Part shown: piece after piece, positions 5,033 through 6,198 of the stretch
How the letters are laid out: the number at the start of each line of letters is the position of its first letter
Numbering within the stretch: position 1 is the stretch's first letter
Assembly: GCA_910585135.1 (NCBI GenBank)
Contig: CAJUEB010000133.1
Location: 1-6,198, forward strand
Reading direction: 5' to 3'
Length of the DNA stretch: 6,198 nt
DNA from: an uncultured Eubacteriales bacterium
Lineage (GTDB): Bacteria; Bacillota; Clostridia; Peptostreptococcales; Anaerovoracaceae
Position numbers and translations under genes: made by a program
Notes under the pieces: model-generated
Databases searched by the model: none
Told to the model about the DNA's origin: nothing
What the model saw: only the letters and a program-made list of their open reading frames with translations

Positions 5033-5776
5033 ATGGAAGCGATCCTAAAAGAAATACTAAGCGAAGTAAAAGAAAACAGCAACAGACTCAGCCGTGTCGA
5101 AACAATTGTTGTCGGATTGCAAAGTGATGTCACTGAACTAAAAGAAGGCTTCTCGCTTCTCAAAACCGAAGTCGCTGTTCTCAAAGATGACGTTGTTGAA
5201 CTAAAAACGGACGTCGCTGTTCTCAAAACCGAGGTTGCTGAACTAAAAATGGATGTCGCTATTCTCAAGGACGACGTTGCTGTGCTAAAAACGGACGTTG
5301 CTGTTCTCAAGGATGATGTCGCTGTGCTAAAAACGGACGTTGCTGTTCTCAAGGATGATGTCGCTACGCTAAAAACGGACGTCGCCGTTCTCAAAACCGA
5401 GGTTGCCGAACTAAAAACGGACGTCGCTGTTCTCAAAACCGAGGTTGCTGAACTAAAAACAGATGTCGCTGCATTAAAGGATGACGTCGCCGACTTGCAA
5501 ACAAAGGTCACAACGCTTCAAGCAGATGTCTCAACACTCAAGGACGATGTGGCTGAACTAAAAACGGACAATATTTCCTTGCATGTCGATGTAAAAGCCA
5601 CCCGGCAAATGCTGACGGGCATGGAACGAAGATTGACAGAACGAATCGATGGTATCTACAACAAAAATAATATCAACGAAAAAGAGCTGCACAAAATCAA
5701 AGACCAGCTAAAAAAGCAGAATAAAATTGACCGAAAATGGGCAAACGATACGATCAAGCGAATTGATGCAAGCTAA
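5033..5776 (+). CDS. Long heptad-repeat coiled-coil protein of unknown function
   Basis: A 247-residue cytoplasmic protein (no signal peptide or membrane segment) started by AAGGAGG (5018-5024) 8 nt upstream. The N-terminus (1-25, MEAILKEILSEVKENSNRLS) is a short amphipathic helix. Residues 26-179 are 22 uninterrupted heptads of pattern V-A-x-L-K-[TD]-[DE], with Val at a, Leu at d, Lys at e and acidic residues at g. This predicts a parallel homo-oligomeric coiled coil; at about 0.15 nm per residue the rod would be roughly 23 nm. The C-terminus (about 187-247) is basic and helical, without repeats (RRLTERIDGIYNKNNINE, then DQLKKQNKIDRKWAND). It resembles generic clostridial coiled-coil hypothetical proteins, and I recognise no named family. 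A scaffold or spacer role is inference. The strong promoter argues for real expression. The terminator is at 5855-5885. Confidence 0.85.
   Translation: MEAILKEILSEVKENSNRLSRVETIVVGLQSDVTELKEGFSLLKTEVAVLKDDVVELKTDVAVLKTEVAELKMDVAILKDDVAVLKTDVAVLKDDVAVLKTDVAVLKDDVATLKTDVAVLKTEVAELKTDVAVLKTEVAELKTDVAALKDDVADLQTKVTTLQADVSTLKDDVAELKTDNISLHVDVKATRQMLTGMERRLTERIDGIYNKNNINEKELHKIKDQLKKQNKIDRKWANDTIKRIDAS
5108..5569 (+). repeat. 22 tandem 21-bp coding repeats
   Basis: Each 21-bp unit encodes one heptad of the coiled-coil protein. Units often alternate in pairs, giving near-identical 42-bp blocks, for example around 5277-5360 where VAVLKDD-VAVLKTD is repeated. Identity falls toward both ends (units from 5486 on use Gln, Thr and Ser), so the centre looks like the most recently expanded part. 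All units keep the frame. Confidence 0.9.
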
Positions 5777-5854
5777 AGACCACGAAACCGCAGCACAGCC
5801 AAAACACAGATATAACATATCCTCCTTCCACCATCCTGCTCATAAAAGACGATG

Positions 5855-5885
5855 ACCTCTCATATTCATAAATGGGAGGTTTTTT
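5855..5885 (+). terminator. Terminator hairpin after the coiled-coil gene, overlapping the next gene's SD
   Basis: ACCTCTCAT (5855-5863) pairs with ATGGGAGGT (5872-5880) in a 9-bp stem with one U-G pair and an 8-nt loop, followed by five more T's (5881-5885). By shape it is a standard intrinsic terminator, 78 bp after the coiled-coil stop. Its 3' arm contains the GGGAGG that serves the next start codon at 5886. Confidence 0.75.
5874..5879 (+). promoter_or_regulatory. Shine-Dalgarno site held inside the terminator stem
   Basis: GGGAGG lies 6 nt before ATG 5886 and is wholly base-paired in the 5855-5880 hairpin. An upstream CCTCC (5821-5825) could pair with the same GGAGG in an alternative fold. 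Both arrangements hide the site; which forms is not known. Confidence 0.6.
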
Positions 5886-6198
5886 ATGAAAACTACGAAA
5901 AAAAACGCCATGCTGATTGCCACAGCAAGCATGTTCCTGTGTGCCGCCCTTTCCATATGCCTTTCCTCGCTTCTATCCGATCCATATGCCTTGACAGGCA
6001 AGAAAACAAAGGATGCTGACAAGCCCATCAAATGGGTTGAATTCAATATTCCCTACGATGTCATGAAAACAGCAATGGATATCGATATCGACAGCTACCG
6101 TAAAAAAGTTCATGTGAGCTGGGTTGATATCCTGGCCTATCTAGGGGCAAAATACGGAGGAGACTTTAATCGCTACGACAAATCCGATATGGACGAGT
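5886..6198 (+). CDS. Exported protein, N-terminal part; possible secreted M23-type peptidase
   Basis: The first 104 codons are in the window and the frame is open at the right edge. Seen: a basic start MKTTKK, then a hydrophobic segment (about 8-30) typical of a signal peptide or membrane anchor. Cys19 and Cys25 are not in a good lipobox. After a Lys-rich linker comes KWVEFNIPYDVMKTAMDID and then VSWVDILAYLGAKYGGDF. From memory, this pair of motifs occurs in the N-terminal region of clostridial secreted proteins that end in an M23 (lysostaphin-like) endopeptidase domain. The catalytic domain is not in view, so the name is an inference; any other envelope protein with this region is possible. 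The start is set by GGGAGG 6 nt upstream, which is unusual in lying within a terminator stem. No good promoter is seen between 5777 and 5855 (TATAAC at 5811-5816 has no -35 partner). Confidence 0.6.
   Translation, partial: MKTTKKNAMLIATASMFLCAALSICLSSLLSDPYALTGKKTKDADKPIKWVEFNIPYDVMKTAMDIDIDSYRKKVHVSWVDILAYLGAKYGGDFNRYDKSDMDE

Noticed and set aside
4981..5511. 176-codon minus-strand open frame with Ser/Thr-rich ATSVLRT repeats
   Set aside because: It mirrors the 21-bp repeat of the coiled-coil gene; a repeat unit free of stops in one frame stays free in all copies. The plus strand has the promoter, ribosome binding site and heptads.
5108..5569. Regular repeats as a CRISPR array
   Set aside because: The 21-bp units are directly tandem, keep one reading frame and have no spacers.
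5033..5776. Coiled-coil protein as a phage tail fibre or trimeric autotransporter stalk
   Set aside because: There is no signal peptide, anchor, head domain or phage neighbour; only the heptad pattern is shared.

Overview
The window reads like chromosome of a low-to-moderate GC Gram-positive bacterium, most likely an anaerobic Clostridia-type member of the Bacillota. The signs are near-consensus sigma-A promoters with 17-bp spacers, strong AAGGAGG-type ribosome binding sites 5-8 nt from the starts, U-tailed terminators, and gene families common in that group. I assign no genus.

Layout from left to right. (1) 1-911, minus: a 3'-truncated archaeal-type (ATPase_2) AAA ATPase, with its own promoter at 952-980. 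A run of G's replaces a conserved part of this gene without changing its length, which looks like corrupted base calls. (2) 1051-1365: tRNA-Ser(CGA) on the minus strand with its promoter and terminator, followed by a hairpin-rich stretch containing degenerate pieces of the same tRNA's 3' end. (3) 1511-2371, plus: an amino-acid racemase of the DapF fold that most resembles CntK, the histidine racemase of staphylopine synthesis. (4) 2514-3470, minus: a YegS/DgkB-type lipid kinase, convergent with the racemase gene. (5) 3572-4681, plus: an M29 (AmpS/AmpT-type) metallo-aminopeptidase with all expected metal ligands and a terminator. (6) 5033-5776, plus: a cytoplasmic coiled-coil protein with 22 uninterrupted heptads, encoded by a 21-bp tandem DNA repeat and driven by a strong promoter. 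(7) 5886-6198, plus: the N-terminus of an exported protein, possibly a clostridial M23 peptidase, whose Shine-Dalgarno sequence lies in the 3' arm of the preceding terminator hairpin.

The genes look mostly like separate transcription units and share no evident pathway: the only close spacings are divergent or convergent pairs. I see no CRISPR array, insertion sequence, phage module or complete new system. The points most worth a second look are the length-preserving poly-G patch, the CntK-like racemase without visible opine-synthesis partners, the tRNA-derived repeat region, the heptad-repeat protein, and the terminator/Shine-Dalgarno overlap before the last gene.
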